Part shown: one piece after another, positions 43,642 to 53,984 of the stretch | Layout: every line of letters starts with the position of its first letter | Position numbering within the stretch: the stretch's first letter is position 1 | Assembly: GCA_900547825.1 (NCBI GenBank) | Contig: URII01000008.1 | Span: 1 to 60,489 of the forward strand | DNA from: an uncultured Porphyromonadaceae bacterium | GTDB lineage: Bacteria; Bacteroidota; Bacteroidia; Bacteroidales; Muribaculaceae | Direction: 5' to 3' | Length of the DNA stretch: 60,489 nucleotides | Notes under the pieces: model-generated | What the model saw: only the letters and a program-made list of their open reading frames with translations | The model's database searches: none | What the model was told of the DNA's origin: nothing | Program-made: the position numbers and the translations under genes

Positions 43642-46600
43642 ATGCACAAACTAATCCTTACTCTGTCAGCACTGGCGGCATTCGGAATGTACGCTAATGC
43701 TCAGGGCACTATTTCACTTACCACTTCCGCCGAACCAGGCACAAAAGTGAAAATTTTGCCCAATGTAGTCTCAGTAAACGCCCCGATCTATATTGACTTC
43801 GGCAACGGTGTGGAGACCCCTTACACTGTAGACCCCTCAATGGCCGCATACAACCGGTGGATAGAGGGCACTGTAGAGGGAGAAATGATTACTATAAGGG
43901 GGAACCTTACCGAGCTCAAATTCACCGAAGCCAACCTCACCTCGGCTCAGATTACAGGTATGAACAAGCTTACAGAACTTGACCTCTCACATAACGAGTT
44001 ATCATCATTCTCGCTTCTTGACGCTACTCCGCTTACCCAGCTCAACCTGAGCTACAACAACATATATAACAGCACTACAGAAAATGCCACACTGACTCTT
44101 GAACATGCCGGAGAAACACTTACAAACCTAAATGTAAGCTACAACTCCGACTTGGTGTGTCTGAAAATCAATGATCTGAGAGTGATAGAATACCTCACGG
44201 CAAACGATTGCCCCAAGTTGGGATCGATATTTATCTGCCTTCCTGAAGAATCACAAAGGACCATCCGAAATATCAATCTCAGCAACTGCGACCTTGCCCA
44301 CTTCTATCCAGTAAACCTGCCTGAACTCACCTCACTGAATCTGGCCAACAACAACCTTATGTCGACAGGTGACACAGAACCTTTCGTACTTGGAAATTAT
44401 CCCAAACTTCATAATCTTGATGTATCGGGTAATATTCAGGTAAAGAATCTTGACGTTACAGGCTGCAAGGAACTCGAAAGCCTTTCGGTAAAAGGCAACC
44501 GCATGAGTTCCATTGATGTAAGTCAGGCTCCGGAACTTTATTCACTCAACATCTCAGGCACTGAAATCGCCAGCATTGATTTGGGCAACAACAAAAAAAT
44601 AACCACATTATATGCTGATGGCGCCCCACTCAAGAATATTGATTTCCGTAAACTTCCTTCAATCCGAAACATCAATATATCAAACACTCAGATATCACGC
44701 GTTGACCTCCATGATTCGTTCTATCTTGAATCCTTCGAAGCCCGCAACACGAAAATAGAGTTCATCGATTTCAATGGATGTCAGGCAAACCGTATCCGTA
44801 AAATCGACCTTCGTGACAACGCCAACATGACTTCGGAAACCGTCGACTACACTATCTACACACTTCCCGAAGCCAAATCCTCATATTCCTCTGAGCCGAC
44901 TTTGCTTCTGGCAGGCAGCAATGCCGAACATGCCAACACAGCATATGCTACAAGCATTGATATGAAATGGGTATGCGATGTGACCGGTGACGGCACTGCA
45001 ACCCACGAATATAAAGCAGTGACGCTTGAAGGAGCCACAGATACCGGAGAAAACAAAACCGGCCGACTGGAACGTCTATATCCTAATTTCGGAATGGGTC
45101 TTGATTACGATCTGGACATCTACTCTACCGACGGAGGCCAGTTCCTCGTAGCCCAGTGGAAACCTGTCTACTATCAGTCAATAGAGAGCGTGGTGAATCA
45201 GGCCCGTTCAGGCGTGCCGATGCACATCTATCCTTATCCCGAAGAAGGGAAACGTTTTAAGAGTGTTACTGTCAACGGCAAAGAGATCTTCAGCCAGTGG
45301 TTTGTAATCTCGGAACCGTCAACAATAAAAGTAAACTTCACTGAAAGCGAACCGTCAATTTCGTTTACAACCAATCCGGGACAGACATTGTCATTCCTCG
45401 TAAATACAGCCGAGAGCAACGGCACCGTGTCAGTGGACTGGGGAACCGGCACACGAACCGACTATCCGGGACAAAGCAAATACAACAGCGGCTATGCTGA
45501 AATAGGCGGAACACGTATTGACGGAAGCGCCGCAGGTTCCACGGTAACTGTATATGGAGACATTGCCGCTATAGATTTAAGCGGGTTCGGCGATGTAGCG
45601 GAATATTTCGGACTTTGGGATAACCATGTGACAAGCATTGACCTCTCCAAGTCCTCCGGACTGAAATTCCTTAACCTTTACTGGAATCCCATTGAAGATA
45701 TTGATCTCAGCAACTCATCTGAACTTGAGGTACTCGACATCAGTTATACCAACCTCACATCAGTCGACCTCTCCCATTGTCCCTCACTGATGTGGCTCGA
45801 AGCTTACAGCGACGGCTATGGCGACGATAACATCTCGCAGCTCACAACACTTGACGTGACTGGACTCCCCTATCTCGTATATCTCGACGCCAAGGGCAAC
45901 AAACTTTCAAGCATAGACCTGAGCCAGAACACATATCTTTATCAGCTCAATCTCAACAATAATGAGCTGACCTCAGTAGATCTGTCCCATAACACGGCTC
46001 TCGAATCGCTGCAGATCAACAAAAACAAACTGACAGCCCTCAATCTTGCCAACAACACGGAACTGATCGAACTTGCAGCTGATGACAATGAGCTCACCAC
46101 GATAGATCTTTCAAACAATACGAAGCTTTATACCCTCATGCTGTCAAACAACAATATCCATTCGCTGGATCTCTCCATGCTTACCGAACTCGGCAAGTTA
46201 TGGATCAACGGTAACGGCATGACAGCAGGCGAACTGAACGATCTGTATTATAAACTCCCGGTGCGCAACTCTTCGCTCGATGACAATGACAGTGCTGTGG
46301 GATCCGTAAACTGGAACCTCGCTGTAATTCAGGGAACCGACCGTGCCGAAAACGACGGAAACCGCGCAGACTCAAGCATTGCAGTTGACCGCGAATGGAC
46401 GCCCAGCCATGTCGGCACGAACGGAGGATGTGACGTAGCCTACCTTGATATCCTTGAGTCTCCCCACGGCAGTGTTACTGTAACCGATGATGCCGGAAAT
46501 GTCTACGGTCACGGTTCAAAAGTACCAAAATATGTTGCCCTTACAATAGTAGCAGTTCCGGAGGACGGATATACCCTCAACAATTTCCGCCTCAACAACG

Positions 46601-46893
46601 ACGAACCTCAGGCCGGTACGCAATTCAACATGCCGGGTATATACACAAAGCTTACACCGACTTTCGTTAAAATTTCCGGAATTGACAACGTCAACGGCAA
46701 CAATGCTCTGAATGTTACCACAAGCAATGGCTGCATCAGAGTAGACAGTGCTGAAGAAGTGACTGTTGATATTTACACAGCTACCGGTGCACTTGTCACC
46801 TCAGGCAGCAGTTCACAAGTATCATTTGCCGTAAGCCCTGGCTTCTATATTGTCAAAGCCGGCAACAATGCGGTAAGCGTGCTTGTGAAATAA
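43642..46893 (+). CDS. Very large secreted leucine-rich-repeat protein with sorting-like tail
   Basis: 1083 residues. Signal peptide about 1-20 (ending YANA). The protein is an internal duplication. Each half starts with a short beta module carrying DFGNG (Asp52) or DWGTG (Asp599), continues with leucine-rich repeats of the LxxLDLSxNxLxxIDLS type, and ends with an InlB-B-repeat-like module (around 505-570 and 930-1010). The second half has about twelve compact repeats of 21-23 residues. The last 70 residues form a C-terminal tail: YTATGALVTSG, SPGFYIVKAG, SVLVK. A surface-exposed binding protein is likely, with unknown ligand. It is followed after 21 bases by another tailed adhesin. Confidence 0.85.
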   Translation: MHKLILTLSALAAFGMYANAQGTISLTTSAEPGTKVKILPNVVSVNAPIYIDFGNGVETPYTVDPSMAAYNRWIEGTVEGEMITIRGNLTELKFTEANLTSAQITGMNKLTELDLSHNELSSFSLLDATPLTQLNLSYNNIYNSTTENATLTLEHAGETLTNLNVSYNSDLVCLKINDLRVIEYLTANDCPKLGSIFICLPEESQRTIRNINLSNCDLAHFYPVNLPELTSLNLANNNLMSTGDTEPFVLGNYPKLHNLDVSGNIQVKNLDVTGCKELESLSVKGNRMSSIDVSQAPELYSLNISGTEIASIDLGNNKKITTLYADGAPLKNIDFRKLPSIRNINISNTQISRVDLHDSFYLESFEARNTKIEFIDFNGCQANRIRKIDLRDNANMTSETVDYTIYTLPEAKSSYSSEPTLLLAGSNAEHANTAYATSIDMKWVCDVTGDGTATHEYKAVTLEGATDTGENKTGRLERLYPNFGMGLDYDLDIYSTDGGQFLVAQWKPVYYQSIESVVNQARSGVPMHIYPYPEEGKRFKSVTVNGKEIFSQWFVISEPSTIKVNFTESEPSISFTTNPGQTLSFLVNTAESNGTVSVDWGTGTRTDYPGQSKYNSGYAEIGGTRIDGSAAGSTVTVYGDIAAIDLSGFGDVAEYFGLWDNHVTSIDLSKSSGLKFLNLYWNPIEDIDLSNSSELEVLDISYTNLTSVDLSHCPSLMWLEAYSDGYGDDNISQLTTLDVTGLPYLVYLDAKGNKLSSIDLSQNTYLYQLNLNNNELTSVDLSHNTALESLQINKNKLTALNLANNTELIELAADDNELTTIDLSNNTKLYTLMLSNNNIHSLDLSMLTELGKLWINGNGMTAGELNDLYYKLPVRNSSLDDNDSAVGSVNWNLAVIQGTDRAENDGNRADSSIAVDREWTPSHVGTNGGCDVAYLDILESPHGSVTVTDDAGNVYGHGSKVPKYVALTIVAVPEDGYTLNNFRLNNDEPQAGTQFNMPGIYTKLTPTFVKISGIDNVNGNNALNVTTSNGCIRVDSAEEVTVDIYTATGALVTSGSSSQVSFAVSPGFYIVKAGNNAVSVLVK

Positions 46894-46914
46894 TCATCAC
46901 TACTTTAAAGATAT

Positions 46915-49752
46915 ATGAAATTAAAACATTTCCCTATGCTCCTTGTCCTGCTGCTACCTACAGCAGGACAAGCTGCCTATACCGTGCCGTATTCTTCTCC
47001 GCTAAGCGACGGCACCACCTGTGATGCCGAATGGACCTCCTATACAAGTGTACGCAAAGGTTCTACCTGGAAAAACGCATCAGGCACCTACGGCGGCAAT
47101 CTTGATTTTTCCACAACCGGCACAAACGGAGCCATTGAATGCATGTATGGTGACTATGCCATAGACGCATGGTTCATATCACCGTTCATAACCCTTGAGG
47201 CCGGAACTGATTACACTTTGAGACTCTATATACAGACCAAGGATTACGGCTCAACCGAGAACTTCGAAATCCGTATGGCCTCAGAAGCCTCAGCCACTGC
47301 CCTTAAAGCGGGAACCCAGATAATTGACAAGCCCTCCTATTCCCATCAAGGATCATGGGAATTATTGGAAGTGCCCGTATCAGTATCGGCTACGGGTGAC
47401 TACAGCTTCGGACTGCATTGTTACAGCGCAGCCGACCAAGGGCACCTGTTTGCCACCGGATTTTCCATAAAACCCACTCAAGGAGGCGGAGAAGATCCGG
47501 TTATTCCGATAAATCCCTCTACTGCCAAATCTTTACCGTGGTCAACCGAATTCGCCACAACAAATGATTTTCAAGAATGGACTCCGGTGAAAGGTTCTTC
47601 CTCCACATCAGCCAGCACATGGAACTACAACAGTTTTATACATTGTGCGCAATTCGACGCAGAAAGTTCTGTAGAAGACGACTGGCTGATTACCCCGGCA
47701 TTGAACCTTTCCGGCTCTGAAGGTTTCAAACTCAACTACAAATACACTGCCTACGGTGATTATGAAATACGTCTTGGCACTGACAAGGATAACCTTGAAT
47801 CATTCGACAGAATACTTGTGGAGAAACATGGTCTATCCGATTTTGACAAAGACGATGAAGTGATATTCACCGTGCCGGTGGAAGGAGACTATTATCTTGC
47901 TTTCCGCGCTAATGCCACTTCCGGGTCCTATATGGGTTATAGGCTAAGTAAGTTTGCCGTTTCGGCACATGCTCTGGCTCCGGCTCTGGTGTCGGATCTA
48001 AAAGCCCGGGCGGCTTCCGACAACAGCTATTCCGTGGCTGTTTCATGGACTAATCCAAGTTTTGACAATGCCGGCAACGGCCTTACCGCCATCGGCAAAG
48101 TGACCCTCTATCGTAACGATGTGGCAATCGCTGACAACTTCACCACAACACCCGGAGCTTCTGTAACCTTCACCGACGAAGTTACCGATCCTGGCATATA
48201 CACCTATAAAGTTGTGGCCGAAGGCACAGGCGGCCTGACAGCCGGCGATCCTGTGCCCGTGACAAGTGATTATGTAGGACGACCGACCGCAGCAATACCA
48301 TTCAAAACAGATGTGGCCTCCGCACCGGAATCCGAACGTATAAAATGGGGTTCAATTGACGCTGACAATGACGGCAACACATGGGGATACTATCACGACT
48401 ATTCAACCTCAATGTTCCGCAGCACAACAAATGACAATGGCACCGCCGACAACTGGCTTGTTTCTCCCTACCTCTCCCTTAACAAGGGCAATTATAAAAT
48501 GAAGTGGAAGACATATGCCAAAAGCAACTCCTACGAAGCCGGCTATGCCACAGATTACCGCAATCCATCGGCATCATTTGTCAAGATAGCAGAGATCAAT
48601 AATGAAAGCCAATACGGATATATTGAAAAAGAAGTTATTTTCAATATCCCCGAAAGCGGTGACTATGTTCTTGTATGGCATCATACAGGAAGTTCCAATC
48701 CCGAGACTCAATATTATATGGGTATTTCCGAGGTATCTCTTGACGAATCACCTGTACTCCCCACTGTGGCAGGCGCCCTTAAGGCCGTATCGACTACCGA
48801 AAATCCGGCCGATGTGACTGTGTCATGGATCAATCCGGTGCTTGACAATGCAGGCGCTATGCTTAATTCGCTGTCCCATGCCATTGTACTCCGCAACGGT
48901 GAAAATGTAGGACGTGTAGACAATATAGTACCCGGTCGCCGTTCCGAACTGACCGATCTTAATGTGGAAGGTGGCAAGGAATATACATATAGCGTGGAAA
49001 TTTACAACGCCAACGGCAAATCCGAAGATGACGCACCTCAGGTCACCGTTTTTGTAGGCCCTGGTAAATCCGTACCTTACGACTCGGATTTCAACGAATG
49101 GATCCAGCTGAACGAAAACAACGACTGGTACAATTGGGTATGTAATGAGGAAACCGGCTACTATGAGTTCGAGCAGTCATGGGGATCGGCTGATGATTAT
49201 CTTGTCTCGCCTTATATTCTGTTGGAGGACGGGTACAATTATTCCATAAGCGTGACTACCGAAGGGACTGCCGATACGGAACCGGCCACATGGAACCTTA
49301 CCATAGGCACGGGCCGCAATGCCACTTCCATGACAAAAGTGGCCACATATACTACCCAGTCATCCACCGAGCAAACTGACAGGACTATAATATCGGCACG
49401 TAGCGAACAGCCTACATCCGATGAAGCATCCGCCAAACCTGTAGTTGCATCCGGGAATGTTGCCATAGGCATTCATGTGCCCGATGTATGCCACCTGCGC
49501 GTAAAATCAGTAACAGTGGAACAGGACGGCATGACCGGCTCTGCGACAATCTACGGCTCCTCATCGCTTATGAGATATTCACAAGGCACGCTGACTTTGA
49601 ATTCCGAGGTAGAGACTTTAACGATTGTGGATCTCAACGGACGCACCGTTTATTCAGGCACGGGACAAGCTACAATAGCTATGCCACGCGGAATCCATAT
49701 TGTAAAAGCCGAGGGTGCAGGCCGCAGTGAAACCATGAAGATAATGCGTTGA
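46915..49752 (+). CDS. Large secreted cleaved-adhesin/FN3 protein with sorting-like tail
   Basis: 945 residues. Signal peptide about 1-20. The protein holds four copies of the choice-of-anchor J (cleaved adhesin) sandwich, marked by DAWFISP (84-90), DDWLITP (255-261), DNWLVSP (512-518) and DDYLVSP (760-766). Fibronectin III-like domains lie between copies two and three (about 355-455) and three and four (about 625-720). The C-terminus (about 880-945) is a sorting-like tail with IVDLNGRTVYSG and MPRGIHIVKAEG. Related gingipain-associated modules bind host or matrix proteins; the ligand here is unknown. It is co-transcribed with the LRR gene and ends at a very strong terminator. Confidence 0.85.
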   Translation: MKLKHFPMLLVLLLPTAGQAAYTVPYSSPLSDGTTCDAEWTSYTSVRKGSTWKNASGTYGGNLDFSTTGTNGAIECMYGDYAIDAWFISPFITLEAGTDYTLRLYIQTKDYGSTENFEIRMASEASATALKAGTQIIDKPSYSHQGSWELLEVPVSVSATGDYSFGLHCYSAADQGHLFATGFSIKPTQGGGEDPVIPINPSTAKSLPWSTEFATTNDFQEWTPVKGSSSTSASTWNYNSFIHCAQFDAESSVEDDWLITPALNLSGSEGFKLNYKYTAYGDYEIRLGTDKDNLESFDRILVEKHGLSDFDKDDEVIFTVPVEGDYYLAFRANATSGSYMGYRLSKFAVSAHALAPALVSDLKARAASDNSYSVAVSWTNPSFDNAGNGLTAIGKVTLYRNDVAIADNFTTTPGASVTFTDEVTDPGIYTYKVVAEGTGGLTAGDPVPVTSDYVGRPTAAIPFKTDVASAPESERIKWGSIDADNDGNTWGYYHDYSTSMFRSTTNDNGTADNWLVSPYLSLNKGNYKMKWKTYAKSNSYEAGYATDYRNPSASFVKIAEINNESQYGYIEKEVIFNIPESGDYVLVWHHTGSSNPETQYYMGISEVSLDESPVLPTVAGALKAVSTTENPADVTVSWINPVLDNAGAMLNSLSHAIVLRNGENVGRVDNIVPGRRSELTDLNVEGGKEYTYSVEIYNANGKSEDDAPQVTVFVGPGKSVPYDSDFNEWIQLNENNDWYNWVCNEETGYYEFEQSWGSADDYLVSPYILLEDGYNYSISVTTEGTADTEPATWNLTIGTGRNATSMTKVATYTTQSSTEQTDRTIISARSEQPTSDEASAKPVVASGNVAIGIHVPDVCHLRVKSVTVEQDGMTGSATIYGSSSLMRYSQGTLTLNSEVETLTIVDLNGRTVYSGTGQATIAMPRGIHIVKAEGAGRSETMKIMR

Positions 49753-49786
49753 CTCCCCTCACCTGACAGATAAAACCCTTCAATAC

Positions 49787-49830
49787 TTAATCCCGCATCC
49801 ATATATTAAGTGATGCGGGATTAATTTTTT
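49787..49830 (+). terminator. Strong terminator after the two surface-protein genes
   Basis: A perfect 13-bp stem TTAATCCCGCATC/GATGCGGGATTAA (49787-49799 with 49812-49824) is followed by six T (49825-49830). Confidence 0.88.
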
Positions 49831-49844
49831 ATAGTAAATTTTCG

Positions 49845-49852
49845 TAAATTTG
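49845..49852 (+). promoter_or_regulatory. -7 promoter element of valS
   Basis: TAAATTTG followed by GCACC, 45 bases before the valS ATG. The -33 position falls in the terminator stem and has no TTTG. Confidence 0.45.
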
Positions 49853-49897
49853 CACCATTATCGGAATTTAGACTAATTAGCAAACAATATATCCGCG

Positions 49898-52522
49898 ATG
49901 AACAAATTAGCTTCTACCTACGATCCGTCAACGGTCGAGGACAAATGGTATGCCTACTGGATAGAACACAAACTGTTCAGAAGCGAGCCTGACAGCCGCG
50001 AACCATACACAATAGTAATCCCCCCGCCCAATGTGACAGGAGTGCTGCATATGGGTCACATGCTCAACAACACGATACAGGACATTCTGATCCGGCGCGC
50101 CCGCATGCTCGGCAAAAATGCACTGTGGGTGCCGGGCGTCGATCATGCTTCCATAGCCACTGAAGCCAAAGTTGTGGCAAAACTTGCAGCCGAAGGCATA
50201 AAGAAGAGTGACCTGACACGTGAGGAATTTCTACGCCATGCCTGGGAATGGAAAGAAAAGCATGGTGGAATAATTCTCGAGCAACTAAAAAAACTCGGCG
50301 CCTCATGCGACTGGGACCGGACTGCGTTCACCATGGACGAAATACGCTCCCGAAGTGTCATAAAGGTATTTGTGGACCTTTACAACAAAGGCCTTATCTA
50401 TAAAGGCAAACGAATGGTCAACTGGGATCCGAAGGCCAAAACAGCTCTCAGTGATGCCGAGGTGATATATCGTGAGGAACACAGCAAACTCTATTACTTG
50501 CGCTATAAGATAGCTGGTGAGGACGGATATGCCATAGTGGCCACCACCCGCCCCGAAACCATAATGGGCGACACAGCCATGTGCATAAATCCGGCTGATC
50601 CCAAGAACATGCACCTCCACGGCAAGCATGTGATAGTGCCATTGGTCAACCGCGAGATCCCCGTAATAGAGGATGACTATGTGGATATTGAATTCGGCAC
50701 AGGCTGCCTCAAGGTAACTCCGGCCCATGACATGAACGACTACATGCTCGGGCAGAAACATAATCTTGAGTCCATCGACATATTCAACGACGATGCCACC
50801 GTGAGCGAAGCCGCAGGTATGTATGTGGGTATGGACCGTTTTGCCGTACGCGAGCAGATTGTAAAGGATCTCTCCGCGGCCGGCCTCATAGAGAAAATCG
50901 AGGATTATGACAATAAGGTGGGCTACAGCGAGCGCAACAGCGACACAGCCACAGAACCCCGCCTCAGCGACCAGTGGTTCATGAAAATGCAGGATCTGGC
51001 CCGTCCGGCACTGAAAGCTGTAAACGATGATATAGTGAAATTCGTGCCTGAAAAATTCAAGACCACCTACAACAGCTGGATGAACGATGTACACGACTGG
51101 TGCATATCCCGGCAGCTGTGGTGGGGACATCAGGTGCCGGCATATTATCTGCCTGACGGTTCATTTGTAGTAGCCGAATCGCCCGAGGAAGCATTGCGGC
51201 TTGCCAAGGTAAAGGATATGAATATTACCGCAGAGGACCTGCACCGCGACGAGGATTGCCTCGACACATGGTTCTCGTCATGGCTATGGCCCATATCTCT
51301 GTTCAACGGTATCCTCGATCCCGACAATGAGGAAATAAAATACTATTATCCCACAGCCGATCTCGTAACAGGCCCCGATATTATCTTCTTCTGGGTGGCT
51401 CGCATGATTGTAGCCGGATATGAATTTACCGGCAAGCAACCTTTCAACACGGTATATTTCACCGGAATAGTGCGTGATGAAATAGGCCGTAAAATGTCGA
51501 AACAGCTCGGCAACTCCCCCGATCCGCTCATGCTTATCCGTGATTACGGCGCTGACGGCGTGAGAATGGGAATGCTGCTGTGCGCTCCGGCCGGCAACGA
51601 TATATTCTTCGACAAAAAACTGTGCGAACAGGGACGAAACTTCTGCAACAAGATATGGAATGCCTTCCGCCTTGTCAAAGGATGGCAGGTCGACGATACC
51701 ATACCTCAACCGAAAGCCGCACACGACGGTATACTCTGGTTTGAATCGAAACTGTCGGAAACAATCGAAGAAGTCAATGACCTGTTTGCCAAATTCCGCA
51801 TATCGGAAGCTCTCATGGCTGTCTACAGGCTGTTCCGCGATGAATTCTCATCCTGGCTTCTTGAAGTGGTCAAACCGGCCTATGAGTGTCCGGTCGACAG
51901 AATGACTTATGACTTGACTCTACGCTTCTTCGACGCTCTGCTCCGTATGCTCCATCCCTTTATGCCGTTTATAACCGAGGAATTATGGCAGCATCTATCC
52001 GAACGCCGCGAGGGTGAATCGATAATGTATGCACCCATGCCCGTGGCCACACCTCAGAACAGCGAAATACTCGCGGCCTTTGAACTGGCCAAAGAGATAG
52101 TGAACGGTGTTCGTGGTGTGAGAGCATCAAAAAACATCCCGAACAAGGAGCAGCTCCAACTTAATGTACTGTCAGGTGATGACGGCATAATGAAAGAGGT
52201 GGTGGCAAAGCTTGCCAACCTCTCCGACATATATACCGGCATGACAAAAGATCCCTCCGCATCATCTTTCATTATAGGTGTAACGGAATTCAACGTGCCG
52301 CTGGCATCATCTATTGATGTGGAGACTGAGCTTGCCAAACTCAACAAGGATCTTGAATATTACAAGGGTTTCCTGGCGTCGGTGGAGAAAAAACTATCCA
52401 ACGAACGCTTCGTAAACAATGCTCCGGCTCCTGTAGTTGAAGCCGAGCGCCGTAAGCAAAGTGATGCACAGGCAAAGATAGAGGCTATCAGCCAGTCCAT
52501 TGCAGCCCTTACCCCTCAATAA
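49898..52522 (+). CDS. valS: Valyl-tRNA synthetase
   Basis: 874 residues, class I aminoacyl-tRNA synthetase. The HIGH motif is HMGH at 51-54 and the KMSKS motif is KMSKQ at 532-536. Between them are the editing CP1 domain (TTRPETIMGDTA) and the tryptophan-rich DWCISRQLWWGHQVP. A C-terminal anticodon-binding domain and the valine-specific coiled coil (about 800-874) complete it. It is followed by a terminator, so it is largely monocistronic. Confidence 0.97.
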   Translation: MNKLASTYDPSTVEDKWYAYWIEHKLFRSEPDSREPYTIVIPPPNVTGVLHMGHMLNNTIQDILIRRARMLGKNALWVPGVDHASIATEAKVVAKLAAEGIKKSDLTREEFLRHAWEWKEKHGGIILEQLKKLGASCDWDRTAFTMDEIRSRSVIKVFVDLYNKGLIYKGKRMVNWDPKAKTALSDAEVIYREEHSKLYYLRYKIAGEDGYAIVATTRPETIMGDTAMCINPADPKNMHLHGKHVIVPLVNREIPVIEDDYVDIEFGTGCLKVTPAHDMNDYMLGQKHNLESIDIFNDDATVSEAAGMYVGMDRFAVREQIVKDLSAAGLIEKIEDYDNKVGYSERNSDTATEPRLSDQWFMKMQDLARPALKAVNDDIVKFVPEKFKTTYNSWMNDVHDWCISRQLWWGHQVPAYYLPDGSFVVAESPEEALRLAKVKDMNITAEDLHRDEDCLDTWFSSWLWPISLFNGILDPDNEEIKYYYPTADLVTGPDIIFFWVARMIVAGYEFTGKQPFNTVYFTGIVRDEIGRKMSKQLGNSPDPLMLIRDYGADGVRMGMLLCAPAGNDIFFDKKLCEQGRNFCNKIWNAFRLVKGWQVDDTIPQPKAAHDGILWFESKLSETIEEVNDLFAKFRISEALMAVYRLFRDEFSSWLLEVVKPAYECPVDRMTYDLTLRFFDALLRMLHPFMPFITEELWQHLSERREGESIMYAPMPVATPQNSEILAAFELAKEIVNGVRGVRASKNIPNKEQLQLNVLSGDDGIMKEVVAKLANLSDIYTGMTKDPSASSFIIGVTEFNVPLASSIDVETELAKLNKDLEYYKGFLASVEKKLSNERFVNNAPAPVVEAERRKQSDAQAKIEAISQSIAALTPQ

Positions 52523-52541
52523 AATGACATGACCTAAATAG

Positions 52542-52583
52542 ATAACCCGTGGTCAGATGTCATTCCGGCCACGGGTTATTTTC
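52542..52583 (+). terminator. Terminator downstream of valS
   Basis: ATAACCCGTGG (52542-52552) pairs perfectly with CCACGGGTTAT (52569-52579) around a 16-base loop; TTTTC follows. Confidence 0.75.
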
Positions 52584-52622
52584 AACTGAACCTATTATAT
52601 TTATTAATGTCCCGATCAATAC

Positions 52623-53981
52623 ATGGAAAGAGATAAACTCGATTTCGGCAACGGCAGAATAAGCCGGCTCTTCAGTGCCATGTTCTTCCCCACCCTCGTG
52701 GGCATGGTGTCGAACTCTGTGCTCAACATATGCGACGGCATGTTTGTGGGGCACGGTGTAGGTAGCGATGCTCTCGCCGCAATCAACATCGTTGCACCTC
52801 TGTTCATGTTGTGTATCGGTCTTGGACTTATGTTAGGTATCGGGGCCTCAGTGGCCGGAAGCATCCACCTTGCCGAAAATAATGTAAAAGCGGCCCGCAT
52901 CATCATGACTCAGGCGTATATTGCCGGCGCCGTCATATTCAGCGCAGTGATAATAGTTTCTGCCCTGTTTACGCGCCCGGTTCTGTACATGCTCGGCTGC
53001 AGCCCTGTGCTTGAACCTTATGCCAGAGATTATCTGATATGGCTTCTGCCCGGCCTTGCATTCTTCTTCCTTCAATGCGTGGGCATGATGCTCATACGCC
53101 TTGACGGCTCCCCGCGCTATGCCATGTCGGTACAGGTGGTGGCAGCCGTGCTCAACATATTCCTCGACTGGCTTATGGTCTATCCGCTGGATATGGGGAT
53201 CAAGGGAGCCTCGATAGCCACATCGTTCTCATGCGTGGTTGGCGGCTCAATGGTTCTGGTGTATTTCCTGTGCTTTTCAAAACAGTTGAAATTCTATCGG
53301 CTTAAACTGTCACTCACATCATTAAAGTTGTCATTGCGCAACGTGGGATATATGGCTAAAATAGGATCCGCCACTTTCATCTCCGAAATTGCCATAGGCC
53401 TGATGATGATCACAGGCAATTTCATGTTCATGGAGCGGCTCGGTGAGGCCGGAGTGGCGGCATTCAGCGTCGGATGCTATCTTTTCCCGGTAATTTTCTC
53501 CATAAGCAATGCCGTAGCACAGTCAGCGCAACCTATAATAAGCTTTAACTATGGTACCCGAAACATGCATCGGGTGGCAGAGGCCCTTAATCTCTCGCTC
53601 AAAGCCGCTTCGGGATGCGGAGTAGCCATCAGTCTTCTTATGTGGCTTGGAGCACCCGCACTCGCCGGAGTATTCCTGCCATCTGACACACCAGCCTGGG
53701 CTATATCCGCAGAAGGGCTTCCATTGCTTGGACTATGCGCTCTGTTCTTCGCCATAAACATAACGTTCATCGGATATTATCAGAGCATCGAAAAGGCAGT
53801 GCGTTCGGTTGTGTACACACTTCTGCGCGGCCTGATATTCGTAGTGCCGTTTTTCATATTTCTGCCTGACATATGGGGGGACACAGGGTTATGGCTCGCC
53901 ATACCATGCGCCGAATTCGCCGCATCAGTCATCATTGCCGGAATATATATCACAGCTCCTCAAAAACGTTTACTTAATTAA
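52623..53981 (+). CDS. MATE family efflux transporter
   Basis: 452 residues with twelve membrane helices, within the MATE range of 440-460. The N-terminal half reads LFSAMFFPTLVGMVSNSVLNICDGMFVG, shown here by FPTLVGMVSN and DGMFVG, a typical MATE helix 1. The second half contains AQSAQPIISFNYG, a family landmark. MATE proteins export cationic drugs or metabolites with a Na+ or H+ gradient. The substrate is unknown. The next gene starts 3 bases after its stop. Confidence 0.92.
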   Translation: MERDKLDFGNGRISRLFSAMFFPTLVGMVSNSVLNICDGMFVGHGVGSDALAAINIVAPLFMLCIGLGLMLGIGASVAGSIHLAENNVKAARIIMTQAYIAGAVIFSAVIIVSALFTRPVLYMLGCSPVLEPYARDYLIWLLPGLAFFFLQCVGMMLIRLDGSPRYAMSVQVVAAVLNIFLDWLMVYPLDMGIKGASIATSFSCVVGGSMVLVYFLCFSKQLKFYRLKLSLTSLKLSLRNVGYMAKIGSATFISEIAIGLMMITGNFMFMERLGEAGVAAFSVGCYLFPVIFSISNAVAQSAQPIISFNYGTRNMHRVAEALNLSLKAASGCGVAISLLMWLGAPALAGVFLPSDTPAWAISAEGLPLLGLCALFFAINITFIGYYQSIEKAVRSVVYTLLRGLIFVVPFFIFLPDIWGDTGLWLAIPCAEFAASVIIAGIYITAPQKRLLN

Positions 53982-53984
53982 AAT

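Noticed and set aside
50303..51130. A 275-codon minus-strand frame inside valS
   Set aside because: It is a shadow of the valS reading frame with no start signal or domain.
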